Source: Escarpia spicata
Taxonomy: Eukaryota; Annelida; Polychaeta; Sabellida; Siboglinidae
Direction: 5' to 3'
Length of the DNA: 64,000 nucleotides
NCBI GenBank assembly: GCA_963995525.1
Contig: OZ023206.1
Coordinates: 45,928,990 to 45,992,989, forward strand
Shown in pieces: positions 1 to 13,022 of this stretch. The notes under the pieces are model-generated. The model was not told where the DNA came from and made no database searches. It saw only the letters and a list, made by a program, of their open reading frames with translations. Made by a program: the position numbers and the translations under genes. How positions within the stretch are numbered: position 1 is the first letter of the stretch; each line of letters begins with the position of its first letter.

Positions 1-735
1 TGACCAATCCTTTTGTCTTGATGCGCTGCTGAACTTGGTTTCCTAGGATTTAGGCGCAATATAAGTTATCATATTATTATTATTTTTAGATTGAAGGAGG
101 GGGTGACATATTATCAGCCTAAACGTCACGTTGTATTCTGGCAAGCCCGTTTTCGGCATGACAGGTAGGCGTTTTTTTTTCACGACCGTTAAATTGTCAG
201 GCTAGCAGGTAAATTGACGGAAGGACAGCCACGTCGTTAGCCTAACAGGCAGTTTGCCCTTCTGGATAACACGTTGACAGGTTGTGGCATTGGTTATCAT
301 GGTTGGATGGGTGGACATTCATGTTCTGTTATTGTCAGACACGCTGTTCTGCTGGTAGGCACGTAGTCAAACTGGCTGGCTGTCAGGTACGGTGTCAGAA
401 TGGCTCACACGTTGTCTTGCTCACAAAGACTTTATCAGACCTGTTCAAAAATACGTGTTGTGATCATCGACCGAAAGTTAGTCAGTTTAACTATCATATT
501 AAATTATAATTCTGCCATACTTAACAGGTATGTCTGCAGCGAGTAACCTAACTGTCTCTCACATATAACCCACACACGCCACATAGTTGTAAACCGGAGC
601 GTTCACGCAGACACACACGAACACACAGGCACGCACGCACGCGAGCGCGCACACAAACACACACACACACACACACACATACTCTGGACGACTTCATATA
701 ACTTACAATACATCATAAGAAGCCAACAAGTAGAT
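1..735. repeat. Left copy of the ~63.26-kb-spaced direct repeat
   Basis: Bases 1 onward recur from 63262 to the window end with only a handful of differences: about five substitutions, one T in a poly-T run and different CA-tract lengths. The content is a degenerate ~20-bp 'CACGTTGTC' type satellite (about 120-430) followed by a CA-rich stretch (about 600-680). There is no credible coding potential. Confidence 0.9.
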
Positions 736-1893
736 TGTGTGGATTCAATGTGTTGAATGCTGTAGAACGTTGAAAGAAATGTAAATCCTCTAAATCCAGA
801 GCTGAGATCGGCTTCAAATAATCACACGAGCTTCAAAGCTGTGCAACGATATGTGTCGACGTATCAACGCGACTTAGCCGACCCCCAAGTGTGTCGGTTA
901 TGTGGGGCTATTGAGACTCAAACAAGCACATTAGTATGTTTGGCAGCCCCACGATATCTGCTCTGCTACACTAAGCTATCATTGGTTTTTAAAAAGGCGA
1001 TGGCGTTCCGGCTCGCGTTGATAATTGGGCCATGGATTTGATCAAATCTCGATTCGCTTCATGCTTGCGTGCGTCATAGAAAATACTTTCACGAAACAAG
1101 TATAATGGCAGTACTTTGAAATATTGAGGATTCGGCACAGAAAGGTTACTGACAAGGGAAGGCTACTTGTACGTAAAGGCTACTGACACTGACGGCTTAC
1201 CAACACAGTACCGGTAGTGCTACTGTCAGAGTAAAGCTTGTTGCACGGGAGCACTTGACAGAGAAACGTTATCGACTTAGCACCGACGGGCGACTGACGC
1301 GATAACACCACAGCGTGCCTTGCGATGAAAAGACTCCACAGCACTGAGCCAAAACGCTACCAGTGTGTTATGTTAGTAGCCGTCCGCTTTTCTAAAACAT
1401 ATTAACTAACTTTCTTCACAATGAATGTTTGTATGAATTGCACGGCAAGCTACCCCTACAGTAGTTAACATATTAATTTGATCTCTACCAAATATGCTAT
1501 ACATGATCAATAATAAAATAATAATTATGTGAGCTCATTACAAAAATCCTGCAGCATGTAAATAAGTCGCAACATAAAAAGTGGGATGTTTTACATAATG
1601 AACTTTATATGCAGTCTGCACATGCATTATTTCAAAGTTGTAAATGCACACACATATGTGATCCGGCATATGAGGAAGTGTGCTGCGTTAGGCCTTTTCA
1701 GCCGACGATTTGTCGTAGGACATATCTAGCGCCGATGTTCAGTTGAATGTTGGTATTGGTGACAAAGCTAATTATTCATGGAAGGTGTTTGCGGCAAAAG
1801 CACGAATGGTACGAATCGTAGACTTTTTTCCGCCGCAACTAAGTTACTCCAGATTCTTCAATATTTAGATCCACTGTTCAGATAAGATAATGT
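665..1893 (+). repeat. Left arm of a ~1.2-kb inverted repeat
   Basis: This segment is found as its reverse complement at about 3668-4830, including the blocks GACAAAGCTAATTATTCATG, TGAAAAGACTCCACAGCACT and the CA/GT-flanking CATATAACTTACAA. No genes are seen within it. Confidence 0.75.
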
Positions 1894-2039
1894 GAAATAG
1901 TCTACGTCGGGTGACGAGGAGGTGGTCTGTACATTAGGGGAGTATACGTGCATTACACCTGTTCCGTATGTTAGCAAAAGGCCCGTCCTTCAGGTGAAGC
2001 TATGTACCCATATACGCAGAAAACGGATTCTCTAAATTG

Positions 2040-2355
2040 ACGGACGGACAGCCATCTCGTTAGCCTAACAGGCACTTTGCCCGTTGTGGCATAGGTTATC
2101 ATTGTTGGACATATATGTTGTGTTATTGTCATATACGCTGTTCTGCTGGTAGGCACGTAGTCAGACTGGCATGCTGTCAGATACGGTGTGAGAATGGCTC
2201 ACACGTTGTCCTGCTCACAAAGACTTTATCAAACCTGCTGAAAAATAAATACGTGTTGTCATCATCGACAGAGAGTTAGTCAGTTTAACTATCATATTAA
2301 TTTATAATTCTGCCATACTCGACAGGTATGCCTGCAGCGAGTAACCTAGGACATA
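2040..2355 (+). repeat. Direct partial copy of 225-545
   Basis: It shares ACGGA(A/C)GGACAGCCA, CCTAACAGGCA, CTGTTCTGCTGGTAGGCACG and CTCACAAAGACTTTATCA in the same order as 225-545, then continues to GCGAGTAACCTA. Copy divergence is several percent with one short deletion near the start. Confidence 0.75.
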
Positions 2356-2409
2356 TTAATTAATCGTGCACTTAAATACATAAAAAATCATCTTACAATT
2401 GAACCCGAA

Positions 2410-2745
2410 TTTATTCTTGAACACTCTAACAATCGGAGTCTGAGTAAATGCACACGAATTAAAATATACAGGTGAGCCACAGCGAGTATCGCTAGTCCAT
2501 CTTTAATACCTCGAGCCAGATATGAGCGAGCGACATTCGATGCTGCTAAATAAGGAAGAATTGTCGGATGATATCAGGAATAATCCTTCCAGCAGTCTCG
2601 ATGACGCGTTGGTGTTGCGGGTGACCTGTTATCAGTGGACAATCAGTGGCTTGTATCTCGTCGTTCAGATGTCCTTAGGCGGCACAACAAGCGCCATTAT
2701 ATCTCTGATGACCCACGGCTACAAGGGTATACATTGGTATGCAAA
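2410..2745 (+). pseudogene. Decayed copy of a CLCA first exon and its upstream region
   Basis: Sequence from about 2410 parallels 5590-5985: the shared landmarks CTGAGTAAATGCACACGAAT, TACCTCGAG, GCGACATTC and ATGCTGCTA occur in order. The coding part reads GGTTSAIISLMTHGYKGI where the exon at 5867 reads GGSARASISLVNSGYEGI. The start codon is replaced (ATGTCT aligns with GTGGCT) and most of the signal-peptide core is deleted. Homology ends after the GYKGI codons, where CA repeats begin. Confidence 0.65.
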
Positions 2746-2889
2746 TATAAAAACACAACCTGCACCCAACCGCACCGCACTCACATGCGCGCGCAAACTA
2801 ACGCATATCCACGCACACAAACGCACAAACATACATGCACAGCAACATACACACAAACACACAAAAATAAACACACACTATCTCTCACA

Positions 2890-2983
2890 TATAACCCACA
2901 CACACCACATTTCTGTAAACCGGAGCGCTCACACAGGCACGCACGCACGCGAGCGAACTCACAAACACACACACAAACACACA

Positions 2984-3071
<88 letters not shown>

Positions 3072-3480
3072 CTCTAAACGACGGCATATAACTTACAATA
3101 CATCATGAGAAGCCATCAAGTAGATTGTGTGGATTCAAGGAGTAGAATGCTGTAGAACATTGAACGAAATATAAATCCTCGAAATCCATAGCTGAGATCG
3201 GCTTCAAAGAATCATGCGTGCTGCATAGCTGTGCAACAATGTGTGTCGATGTACCAACGCGACTTAGCCGACCCCCAAGTGTTTCACGAAACAAATAATG
3301 GCAGCACTTTGAAATGTTGAGGATTCAACACCGAAAGGTTACTGTTAGAGTAAAGCTTGTTGCACGGGAGCGCTTGTCACAGAAACGTTATCGACTTAGC
3401 ACCGACGGGTGACTGACTAGACAATATCACAGCGCGCCTTGCGATGAAAAGACTCCACAGCACTGAGCCAAAACGCTACC
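2890..3480 (+). repeat. Direct partial copy of 555-1370, with a long CA tract
   Basis: CACATATAACCCACACAC, GTAAACCGGAGCG and the block from TATAACTTACAATACATCAT to the 'GACTTAGCCGACCCCCAAGTG' region repeat 555-910. The copy then skips to the part matching 1080-1370. Pure CA repeats fill about 2990-3068. Confidence 0.75.
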
Positions 3481-3667
3481 AGGAAATTGCTCGCGGAGCA
3501 ATTCATTAGTTTTTTTCCGGTGTCTTAATTTATTTATTTTGTAATGTCACAATTTCAAATCAACCACAACTAATTTCCTCCAACTGGTACTAATTCGCCC
3601 TACTTTATGCAGATCATCTTGCTAGAGTCGTCACACAACATCATCCTTTCCATATCAACAGTTCTTA

Positions 3668-4821
3668 CCAACAGACATTATCTTATCTGAATAGTGGATC
3701 TAAGTATTGAAGAATGTGGAGTAGTTTATTTGGTGCGGACAAATTCTTCGATTCGTACCATTGTTGCTTTTGCCGCAAACACATTCCATGAATAATTAGC
3801 TTTGTCACCAATACCAACATTCAACAGAACATCGGCGCTAGATATTTCCTACGACAAACTGTCAGCTGAAAACGTGTGACGCAGCACACTTCCTCATTCG
3901 CCGGATCACAATTTGGAAACAATGCATGTGCTGATTACATACTTTACATAAAAACGTTTCACTTTTTTAAGTGGCGACTTATTTACATGTCGCAGGATTT
4001 TTGTAAGTAGCTTACACAAATTAAAATTTTATTATTGATCATACATATATAACACATTTGGTAGAGATCAAATGAATTTGTTAACTACTGTAGCTATATG
4101 TCAAGGGCTAGCTTACCGTGCAATTCATACAAATATTCCATGTGAAGAAAGTGGACCGCTTTTAGTTAATGTGTTTTTAGAAAAGCCGACGCCTACTAAT
4201 ATAACACACTGGTAACGTTTTGGCTCAGTGCTGTGGAGTCTTTTCATCGCAAGAAGCGCTGTGGTATAATCGAGTCAGTCGCCCGTCGGTGCTAAGTCGA
4301 TAACGTTTCTGTGTCAAGCGCTCCCGTGCAACAAGCTTGATTATGACAGTAGCACTACCGGCACCGTGTTGGTAAGCCGTCAGTGTCAGTAGCCTTTACG
4401 TACAAGTATCCTTTACGTGCAAGTAGCCTTATCTCGTCAGTAACCTTTCGGTGTCGAATCCTCAGCATTTCAATGTGCTGCCATTTTAGTTGTTTCGTGA
4501 AAGTATTTTCTATGATGAAGCAAGCATAAAGCGAATTGAGTTACAATAAACTGCTTGACATAATTATCAACGCAAGCCAGAACGCTATCGCCTTTTTTAA
4601 GTTTACGATAGCTTATTGTAGCAGAGCAGATATCGAAAACAAATGTGTTTGTTTGAGTCTCAATAACCCCAAAATACCAAACCGTGGTCTCAGCTCTGGA
4701 TTCAGAGAATTTATATTTCTTTCAACCTTCTACAACACTCAACACCTTGAATCCACATCATCTACTTGTTGGCCACTCACGATATTTTGTAAGTTATATG
4801 TCATCGTTTTGAGTGTGTGTT

Positions 4822-4830
<9 letters not shown>
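3668..4830 (-). repeat. Right arm of the ~1.2-kb inverted repeat
   Basis: Reverse-complement partner of 665-1893, separated by about 1.8 kb that holds the decayed CLCA exon and a partial direct copy of 225-1370 (at 2040-2355 and 2890-3480). There is scattered divergence and small indels, so it is not recent. Confidence 0.75.

Positions 4831-4886
<56 letters not shown>
4823..4886. repeat. (GT)n microsatellite
   Basis: About 30 GT units at the outer end of the inverted-repeat right arm, matching a CA tract at the outer end of the left arm. Confidence 0.9.
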
Positions 4887-4888
<2 letters not shown>

Positions 4889-5866
4889 TTTGTGTGTGTG
4901 TGTACGTGTGCGCCCACGCCTGTATGTGCTCGTGTGTGTTTGCACCAATGCTTCGTTTCGCAAATTCATATATACAGGCTTATACGTTGTCTTTCTGGAA
5001 AAAGACGTTATTGTACTTGCTTGCACGTTATCTTTCTAGAATATGACGTTGTTATACTGGTTTACACGTTGTCTTGCTGGCAGACACGCTGCAATACTGA
5101 AATACACATTGTGACATTGGCACATACGTTGTCTTGCAGGCAGACATATTGACATACATACACTTTACCTTTCTGTCTTACAGACGTGTGTAAACGTTGT
5201 CAGGTTAGAAGATTCGTTGTAAGACTGACACGCTTGTTGTTGTGTTAACATGTAAGTATACAGCCTGGCATAACGGTAAAAGCAAAGTAAACATTACGTT
5301 CTCATATATAGCACAGTATCCAGTCTGTTGGACTGCTTAAACCGCAGTACAATTTACTCCCTGGGAGACCTGTTCAATTAAACACTTCTTATCTGAGAAG
5401 CACTCAGCCACTTTGCATTTAATACCGGAAAGCTATTCGTATATATATATATATATTCATCACTGACTATACGGCAACATGCTCATTCATACAACAGAGT
5501 GAACTGGAGCAAAGTAAAATGGACGAATTTGCCCAAGGTTCGAAACGTCAGCACATGATTCGAAACATGTATTGCACTTGAATCCGAATAACAGAACCCG
5601 ATAATGTCCGCGCTCTGAGTAAATGCACACGAATACACCCATGCATTTACCTCGCATACACACATATCATGACAGAATGGGTATCGCTAATCCATATTGA
5701 TTACCTCGAGCGAGACACGAGCGTGCGACATTCAATGCTGCTATACAAGAAAGTAATTGTGGCTGATATCATAACAAATACGCTCACCAGTCACGACCAC
5801 TTTCCCCGTAGATACTGTTCGACGACCAGTGGCGACTGGACGTGGTATGCTAGCAGTGGACAAGCA

Positions 5867-6046
5867 ATGTCTCGTGTCGTCTTCGTTCTCGCATTTCTCA
5901 CGCTTTTGTTCGTCGTTGAGACGTCTTGTGGCGGCTCGGCACGCGCCAGTATATCACTGGTAAATAGCGGCTATGAGGGAATTGTCGTTGCCATTGCAGA
6001 GACCGTCCCCGTTTCTAAGAGCGTTGAAATGATCAAACGAATCGAG
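5867..6046 (+). pseudogene. First exon of a second CLCA copy (gutted paralogue or alternative first exon)
   Basis: The ATG at 5867 opens a clean signal peptide (MSRVVFVLAFLTLLFVVETS), then ARASISLVNSGYEGIVVAIA, and ends in GAG before GTAAGA at 6047. Length (60 codons), phase 0 donor and the NxGYExIxVAI motif match exon 1 of the intact gene at 41951. The exon shows no damage. No CLCA exons 2-13 are visible before the last exon at 22328, where two transposons lie instead. It is either the relic of a deleted gene or a distant alternative promoter and first exon for the intact gene; the phase is compatible with exon 2 at 44329. Confidence 0.7.
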
Positions 6047-6128
6047 GTAAGAATATATCCGAAGGAGATTAACTGCATAATTGCGTAAGTTTGTGTCGCG
6101 TGTAAGTGAGTGTGTGTGCGTGCGTGTG

Positions 6129-6440
<312 letters not shown>

Positions 6441-6769
6441 AGTGTGTGTTTGTGAGTGGGTTTATGTGTGTGTAAGTGCGTTTGAGTTTATATGTGTGAG
6501 TGTGTGTGGGTTTGTATATCATGCCAATCGAGGACACACATCTTAATACACACCCGCACACATGCTCGCACACATACACACACAACACACACGCACGCAT
6601 GCACGCAACACACACACATACGCACACACACACACGCACGGATGCACGCAGGCACGTCCAAACACTTAATTGAATGCGTCACAATTATAATTATACACGT
6701 GATCTCCGTCAAGTTTCGCCTTACAAACAATGTTTCCGTATGTGTGTTACAGTATTATTAGTGTGGCGG

Positions 6770-8140
6770 CATGACAGCTGTCAGATCAGTATATACTGCG
6801 TACAGTTCTTGCTTAAACAACGTTGATCTATGGTACTGTCTGTCTTTCTCTCATTCTAGTGTATTGCATGGGCCATCTTGAATAAGGTGTTTCCCAGTCA
6901 TTGGAGCTATGTCACAGGGACATATGCCTGTTTTTCCAATGTGTAATTTAGAGTGCATATGGTGCCTGAGTCTGCAGTGTCCAGTCCTCAGGCGCACCAT
7001 TATTACGTGGACATTTAATTTTAATGTCACAATCTGTATATTAATACGCTAACTGTGATGACTGTAAGTGTATCTCCTCTCGGTGCATTCGCTAACTTTG
7101 AGGAACTGTAAGTGTATCTCCTCTTGGTACATTCGCTAACTTTGAGGAAATGTTCACAGATGATATATTTGTGGATTAACCCGGAATACAACTGTACGAT
7201 ACAGCGCGCAGCAAAATACATAATTCAAGGTATGTTTAGTTACCATCGAAGTTGTAAACTTCCAGTTTATAACTGCATGATCTAGCCTTCTGCGACCTAG
7301 TGCACGAGGACTAGACTCCTATAAAAAACCAGCCACGCTGCAACAAATGCAGGAAAACTATTCGTACAGAAATATACACCAATGTCTATAGCCAGTTTCT
7401 CGTTCATTCAGCTGAGTGATTCGAACCTATGTTCTACCGGTCGAAAGTTCGAAGATCTAGTCACTGCACAACTGCGCTCCCTCCGTGTGCGTGTCTGTTT
7501 GTGTATGCGGGTGCGTGCGTGCGTGCGTGCGTGTGTGTGTGATGTGCGAGCGTTAGGGTTAATCTTCTTATGTACGCCGATGGTATACATCTGTTTGCTC
7601 CTTCCACCAATAGTCCAGGACTTTTATGACCAAAATATTATCACATTGGAACAAATTACAACAGAAGCAATTTTTGCAGTTTTGATAGCAGGCGTATATC
7701 CTAGATAACATATCAAAAGTCTTCGCTTTTAAAAATTGGGTAACATTACTGTGCACATATGTTCAGAAACCATAACAACATATATATATATATACATTAA
7801 AATATTATAATGTTAAATAACTTTTTCTAAGAAATTATTTCTTAATATCACAGAAATCGCACACTAGTTGGACTTACATGTACAGTTTGTCTTCTATATA
7901 GCATGATTATTCTCTGCATTTAAGTACGTCAATACCATAAATATCAATCGTATATGGAACATAACATCAACACATTTAATAATGGAATAATTTGCAAAAT
8001 AATAATAATAATGAACCATTGATGTAAGGTTAAAACATAAACGCATTAGTCTAGCCCGAAAGCTTAATTATAGTAAAATTGTCATATTAACACTCAACTT
8101 ACATTATTTGTATTCTGTATATAACTGTGCTACTGTCGTG
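6770..8140. other. Gene-free stretch with a 44-bp tandem duplication
   Basis: I see no credible gene. Two tandem copies of a 44-bp unit (ACTGTAAGTGTATCTCCTCT...) begin at 7061 and 7105. The rest is AT-rich with short GT and AT runs. Confidence 0.6.
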
Positions 8141-8199
8141 AACATCAATGGTAAAGGTAACATAATACAAATACATTTAATTGGGGAACATCGTGTATA

Positions 8200-10480
8200 A
8201 CAAACACTTGATAAAAGGTCAAAACAATGCCCGGAGGCAGCCAGATAAGGTAGCATCTCCGACACAGCTTCAAGATGTAGATACGTTTCCCATGCGCTCT
8301 GCCTTTATGAATTTCCGAAGAATCCGGACCATATCCATGTACTGTAGCCACAGCTGTGCTGTGCGGTCATTCGACAAAGACACAATGTGTTGACACAACT
8401 GGCGTGCCACAACTAAGTCTGGATGGACTTCACCGTCGGCTGCTAATTCAATTTCACCTGTTGGATCAACATCTTGCTGTTGTAGTGCATCGTGTAGCTT
8501 GGGAAGGGGGACTTCTAAGGAGTTGGAGAGTAGGAGCCCATTAAGAACTGCATCTAACATGAGGTGTCCACGTATTGCTCTTGAAATGGTCTTTTCTGTC
8601 ATTATATGCTCCACTGCTTTTGATGTATAGATCAACTTTAGCAACTCCTTCAAAACCGAGCCAGCCACCACGTGACCTGTACTTCCAAGAAAGTTTATCT
8701 CCATGTGGAAAGCACCGAATCTAAGAACTATGCGTCGCAGTGGGCTTCCATCAGGTTTGAAAAAGGATGATTGATAATGCTCTCCACCATAATGGCTGGT
8801 CAAAGGTTACGATAGTTGGCATACTATGACGTTGGACATGCTGGGCGACGTAGTTGAGATTGCAGTAGATGCACATGGTTTCGCTTGAGCTCATGTCGAT
8901 CATAGGTAGAAACACGACAGATGACTTAGGTGGATGGGAACCGTGATGAACAACTTGCGTTAATCCAGACCACGAGGGTCTTGATGGTCTGAACAGGAGT
9001 GAAGTTTGCCACAGCGTATCTAAATTTGCCGATGGATCCTGGACTGTCTGCATAGTGACGGTCTGGTACGTCAGCTTTGCCAAAGCCCGGTTGTCTATAT
9101 TCGCTGGTACTGGATGTGTATATGCCCAGTTGTCGATATCTCCTACTCACTTGGGCCCTAGGGATTGGTCGACTTGTTTTTTTTCCTGGTGTGACCATCG
9201 CTATAATATACAGGCCATGGAATGTGTCATTCTCATATAAAGTCTTGATGTTGTGGTCGACGTTATCAGCTGCATACTGAACAAACTCTGTGGTGTAGTT
9301 GGGCATGTCAGTGCCTTGATCTACAGCCGCATTATGTCCAAACCGTTTTACCTCTTTGTTCGATGATGGTGTAATTGCACTGCTAATGCAATCTGAAGTG
9401 GAACAAACAACAACCGGGGTCGCGCTGCTTGCATGATGGCTTATCCAATGGATACTTCCTTTGCGCCAACACCTCTTCCCTTCACGACTCCTTCAAGCAA
9501 CATCTTCAATCTAGAAGATAAGTAGCAGAGACAAGCTTCTTCAGATTCGATTTCATTTGACGCTGGGTACGATTCACATGATGTGTCTACTGCCCTGATG
9601 TCCTCCCGGACGAACTTTCCAGTAGCATGTATTATATTATGCGGATTATCTCGCTCTTGTATCGTACGTTTGACTACTACGAAACTCAAGCAGTACATTT
9701 TCAACCGCCTGCCCCATAGTCACTACATTTAATTTGTGATTTATAGTAGTGATAATCACTTGGTCACCAAAATGTTCCGTCAGTCTAGCCTTCATATATT
9801 TTACGGGATATGGCTCAGTGTTAGATCCTGTCAGGTACTCGGCCGTTTTGTTAACCAAACGTTGTTTGTTCGTCGTCGTCGTTATCTTGCAGAAATTGAA
9901 TGACCTGAACAAATGCTTCAGCTTTGACTTTACAGACAAGACGGCCTGTGTTTGTTAATTTACTTGGTCTACCACATTCAGCTTTTTCCTGACGTCTTCA
10001 TCACACACAAACATTTGAGGGACAACTTTTCCGGTGCGGAAGTTGGCGTTGCATGTTTGGTAATAGACGGCATCAGCTGCAGGCAGATCATGCACAGCGA
10101 GCAACAACGTCCGAATACGATCAGCCCAGGCGTCTCTTCTTGTAGAACATCGCTCCAGCAATGTTTACTTTCTCTTGTAGCCACAGAATACACATCTCCT
10201 TGTCTTTTCCTTCTGTCAAAACTTACTGTCGTCCCACAAAATAAGCAATAAGTTTTGAAGATAAACGTCTGCTCTGCTGATCGCGGCAACGAAGTCTGGA
10301 TACTTGGTCCGGGTTTCTCATAATCTCTAATCGATTGTGCAATTTTCTTCGGATTGCAGTACGAATAACGGCAATCCTGGTGCACCACTTGTCCGGGAAC
10401 AGTCTCAATTGAGTCTCTACGTTGTTTGCTTGCTTTATTGATGCCTCGGCTACAAAGGGATACTGTTGTATGGCCATTAC
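8200..10480 (-). pseudogene. Broken gene of an unknown multicopy (probably mobile) metazoan family
   Basis: Read on the minus strand, consecutive fragments form one degenerate protein: a Cys-containing N-terminal part (10223-10502; HDLPAADAVYYQTCNANF at about 10100), a middle part (9646-9939; TEHFGDQVIITTIN), a part with IMQAARP (about 9430), YAADNVDHNI (about 9270), DMSSSETMCIY and FDQPLWW (about 8800-8900), then FGAFHMEINFLGSTGHVVAG to the C-terminus (8270-8740). I recognise this series of motifs from long uncharacterised proteins that are highly repeated in cnidarian, mollusc and chordate genomes. It may be related to DUF6589-type proteins, but I am not sure. At least four frame changes and a short deletion near 9350 show it is not functional. 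Confidence 0.6.
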
Positions 10481-10509
10481 TTAGGGTTTGCTGCCAGAAC
10501 ACACAGGAA

Positions 10510-11755
10510 TCCTTTTCTGGTTCTGCTATGCTTCAAGCAACGAGATCATCCGAAAAAACAACAAATTAGTTTAATACAAATGTTGTATATATGTTATATA
10601 TTATTACTTTATATTTTACTATTACATGCAAGCGTTCAGCGTGACGACAGAGCGCAAAACCCGGAACCCATATTCGATAACCCTTTATTATCGCTCACTT
10701 TTTGATCATACTTTGCAAATATATATAAATACTAGTGCGTTGTTGCTATTCGTTAATACCACATCACGAGAGAATGCGTTAACATCGATTTCCCAAAACT
10801 AAATTATTTAATTGAAGCGTGGGCGCCTACATAAAACATAAACGCACCGTTATGCAAGCCTATTTACGTTTGAGCATCTTCGCGTGCGTTCCCTGGGTTG
10901 GTTCAGCAGATGGCACCTGGGTAGTGTGTTTAAATACATTCATATATATATATTATGAATACCCAGTTTCAATCACCATGAAATTGAATAGAGGCTATAT
11001 CGAATATTAGCAAAATATGCACTTTCAAATATAGGTATTAATGCTGTTTAACATGGGGTAAATGGGAACTGTTGATTCCTCGTTTTATGTCAATTCCCCA
11101 ATTTTCATCGCAGAAGATTTTTTGTAAGTACCTTCAATGTAACCAACACAGTTGAAATTGCTTCTTTTGCAATTTGTTTCAGGTCCAACCATAAAAGTCA
11201 TGACCTACAAGGGACTGCACACTTGACTCAATATATCCATGTTCAATATAATACCGGTAAGTCCCTAGTCATATAATGTAGAAACTCAAACCTTGCCAGG
11301 GAAACAACTTTAGGAAGTCAAGAATCACACTTCGCCACCTCTTGGGAATAACTTAGACACGTAAAAAGTGTCAACATTATGGCAAATCTTGCTGAAATTC
11401 TCTCTCCAGGGATAATGTGTGGATTCGTACACTTTCAAATGATGATGTTCAGAATACGTTTATATACCGTGTATGAGCGTAAACCTTAAAAATACCTATA
11501 CATTTCTAGTCTTACACAAACAGCCGATCGAGTGACTGCTATATTACAATGTTGCGTCCAGCCACCAAACTGGACCAGGTGCGGCACGAGTCCAATGGAC
11601 TGACTGTGATTGACCGCTGAATGGTGTTGTGCTCTTTGGAAACAAGTATAAATAATCACGTCGTCTGACTGGGGAAAATAAGAAGGTTATCGTGCGGTTC
11701 GCAATACAAATTATTAACATAAACAATTAATTTATATGTATAGTCTTCCATGGTT
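10510..11755. other. Gene-free AT-rich stretch
   Basis: No conserved coding sequence or RNA gene is seen. There are short AT runs only. It lies between the broken unknown gene and the 3' LTR of the minus-strand retrotransposon. Confidence 0.55.
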
Positions 11756-11756
11756 A

Positions 11757-12695
11757 TCTCGCTGTCAGCTCAGTCCGTTAGTTCGAGAGAATCACTACAA
11801 CTTCACACCTGTAAAAAGGTGTAATGCTGTTTTAATAGCAGAGTCTATGTAACAACATGTGGCTTTACCAGCCAGTGCCAGGAATCTGCCCAGTACGTAC
11901 ACAATACAATAGATACAAGATACAACTGCTACAACTGTAGCAATGCCTTGTATCAAACACAGAACATATTAAGTAAAACACTGGTAGACATAGTGTTATT
12001 GACATATCTGATAGGTGACAATTAGTTATTGTCAATGACTATATAACACTAATATAACAAATAACAATTAAACGCAACATGTATTTCAAAATAACATATA
12101 AGTAAACTATGCACTTTTAGTTTACAATAACATAAAGATAGATAATGTAACATACCTGTAAAAAGTGTAATGCTGTTTTAATAGCAGAGTCTATGTAACA
12201 ACATGTGGCTTTACCAGCCAGTGCCAGGAATCTGCCCAGTACATACACAATGCAATAGATACAATATACAACTGCTACAACTGTATCAATGCCTTGTATC
12301 AAACACAGAACATATTAAGTAAAACACTTGTAGACACAGTGTTATTGACATATCTGATAGGTGACAATTAGTTATTGTCAATGACTATATAACACTAATA
12401 TAACAAATAACAATTAAACGCAACATGTATTTCAAAATAACATATAAGTAGACTATGCACTTTTAGTTTACAATAACATAAAGGTAAATAATGTAACATA
12501 CCTGTACAAAAGTGTAATGCTGTTTTAATAGCAGAGTCTATGTAACAACATGTGGCTTTATCAGCCAGTGCCAGGACTCTGACCAGGTTGACACCTCAAT
12601 CCCTTGATTGTGTCAAGAATACCCTTTTATTAAATACCTGTCACACTGTGGCAGCTCTATGACAGCAATAGTGTTTAATTATAGTACCTGCTACA
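11757..12695 (-). repeat. 3' LTR of the minus-strand Ty3/gypsy-type element, enlarged
   Basis: About 939 bp and collinear with the 5' LTR, but with three copies of the ~345-bp internal subrepeat (starts near 11809, 12151 and 12501) instead of two. A purine-rich tract (minus strand GGAGGGGG) abuts its start at 12696-12712, as expected for a plus-strand primer. Confidence 0.82.
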
Positions 12696-13022
12696 TCTAC
12701 CCCCTCCATCAATGAATGTCGTCCCGACATTCCAATAGTAAACACAATAATACATATTACTCTTGAACACATGTTCAAATGTTGTCTATTACAATTTAGC
12801 AAGTACATCACAAAATCCTTGATTAAACATGGAAAGTGCTAAGGCAGGAGTCGGTACTTGTTGAGCAAAATCAGTGTAACGAGCAGGTTTCCGTATTTCC
12901 CGTTTAGGCAGGTTACGCACAGCAGGTGATAGCAACCTCACCCGACACGGTGAGCGTTCAGCAATGTCCGGAATCTCTGCATTCTCACCAAGCTCTCCTT
13001 CGCCCTTTTCCTCATCTGACAC

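Noticed and set aside
2522..3108. Long His/Thr-rich open frames on the plus strand
   Set aside because: They run through a CA repeat; only the first part has meaning, as a decayed CLCA exon.
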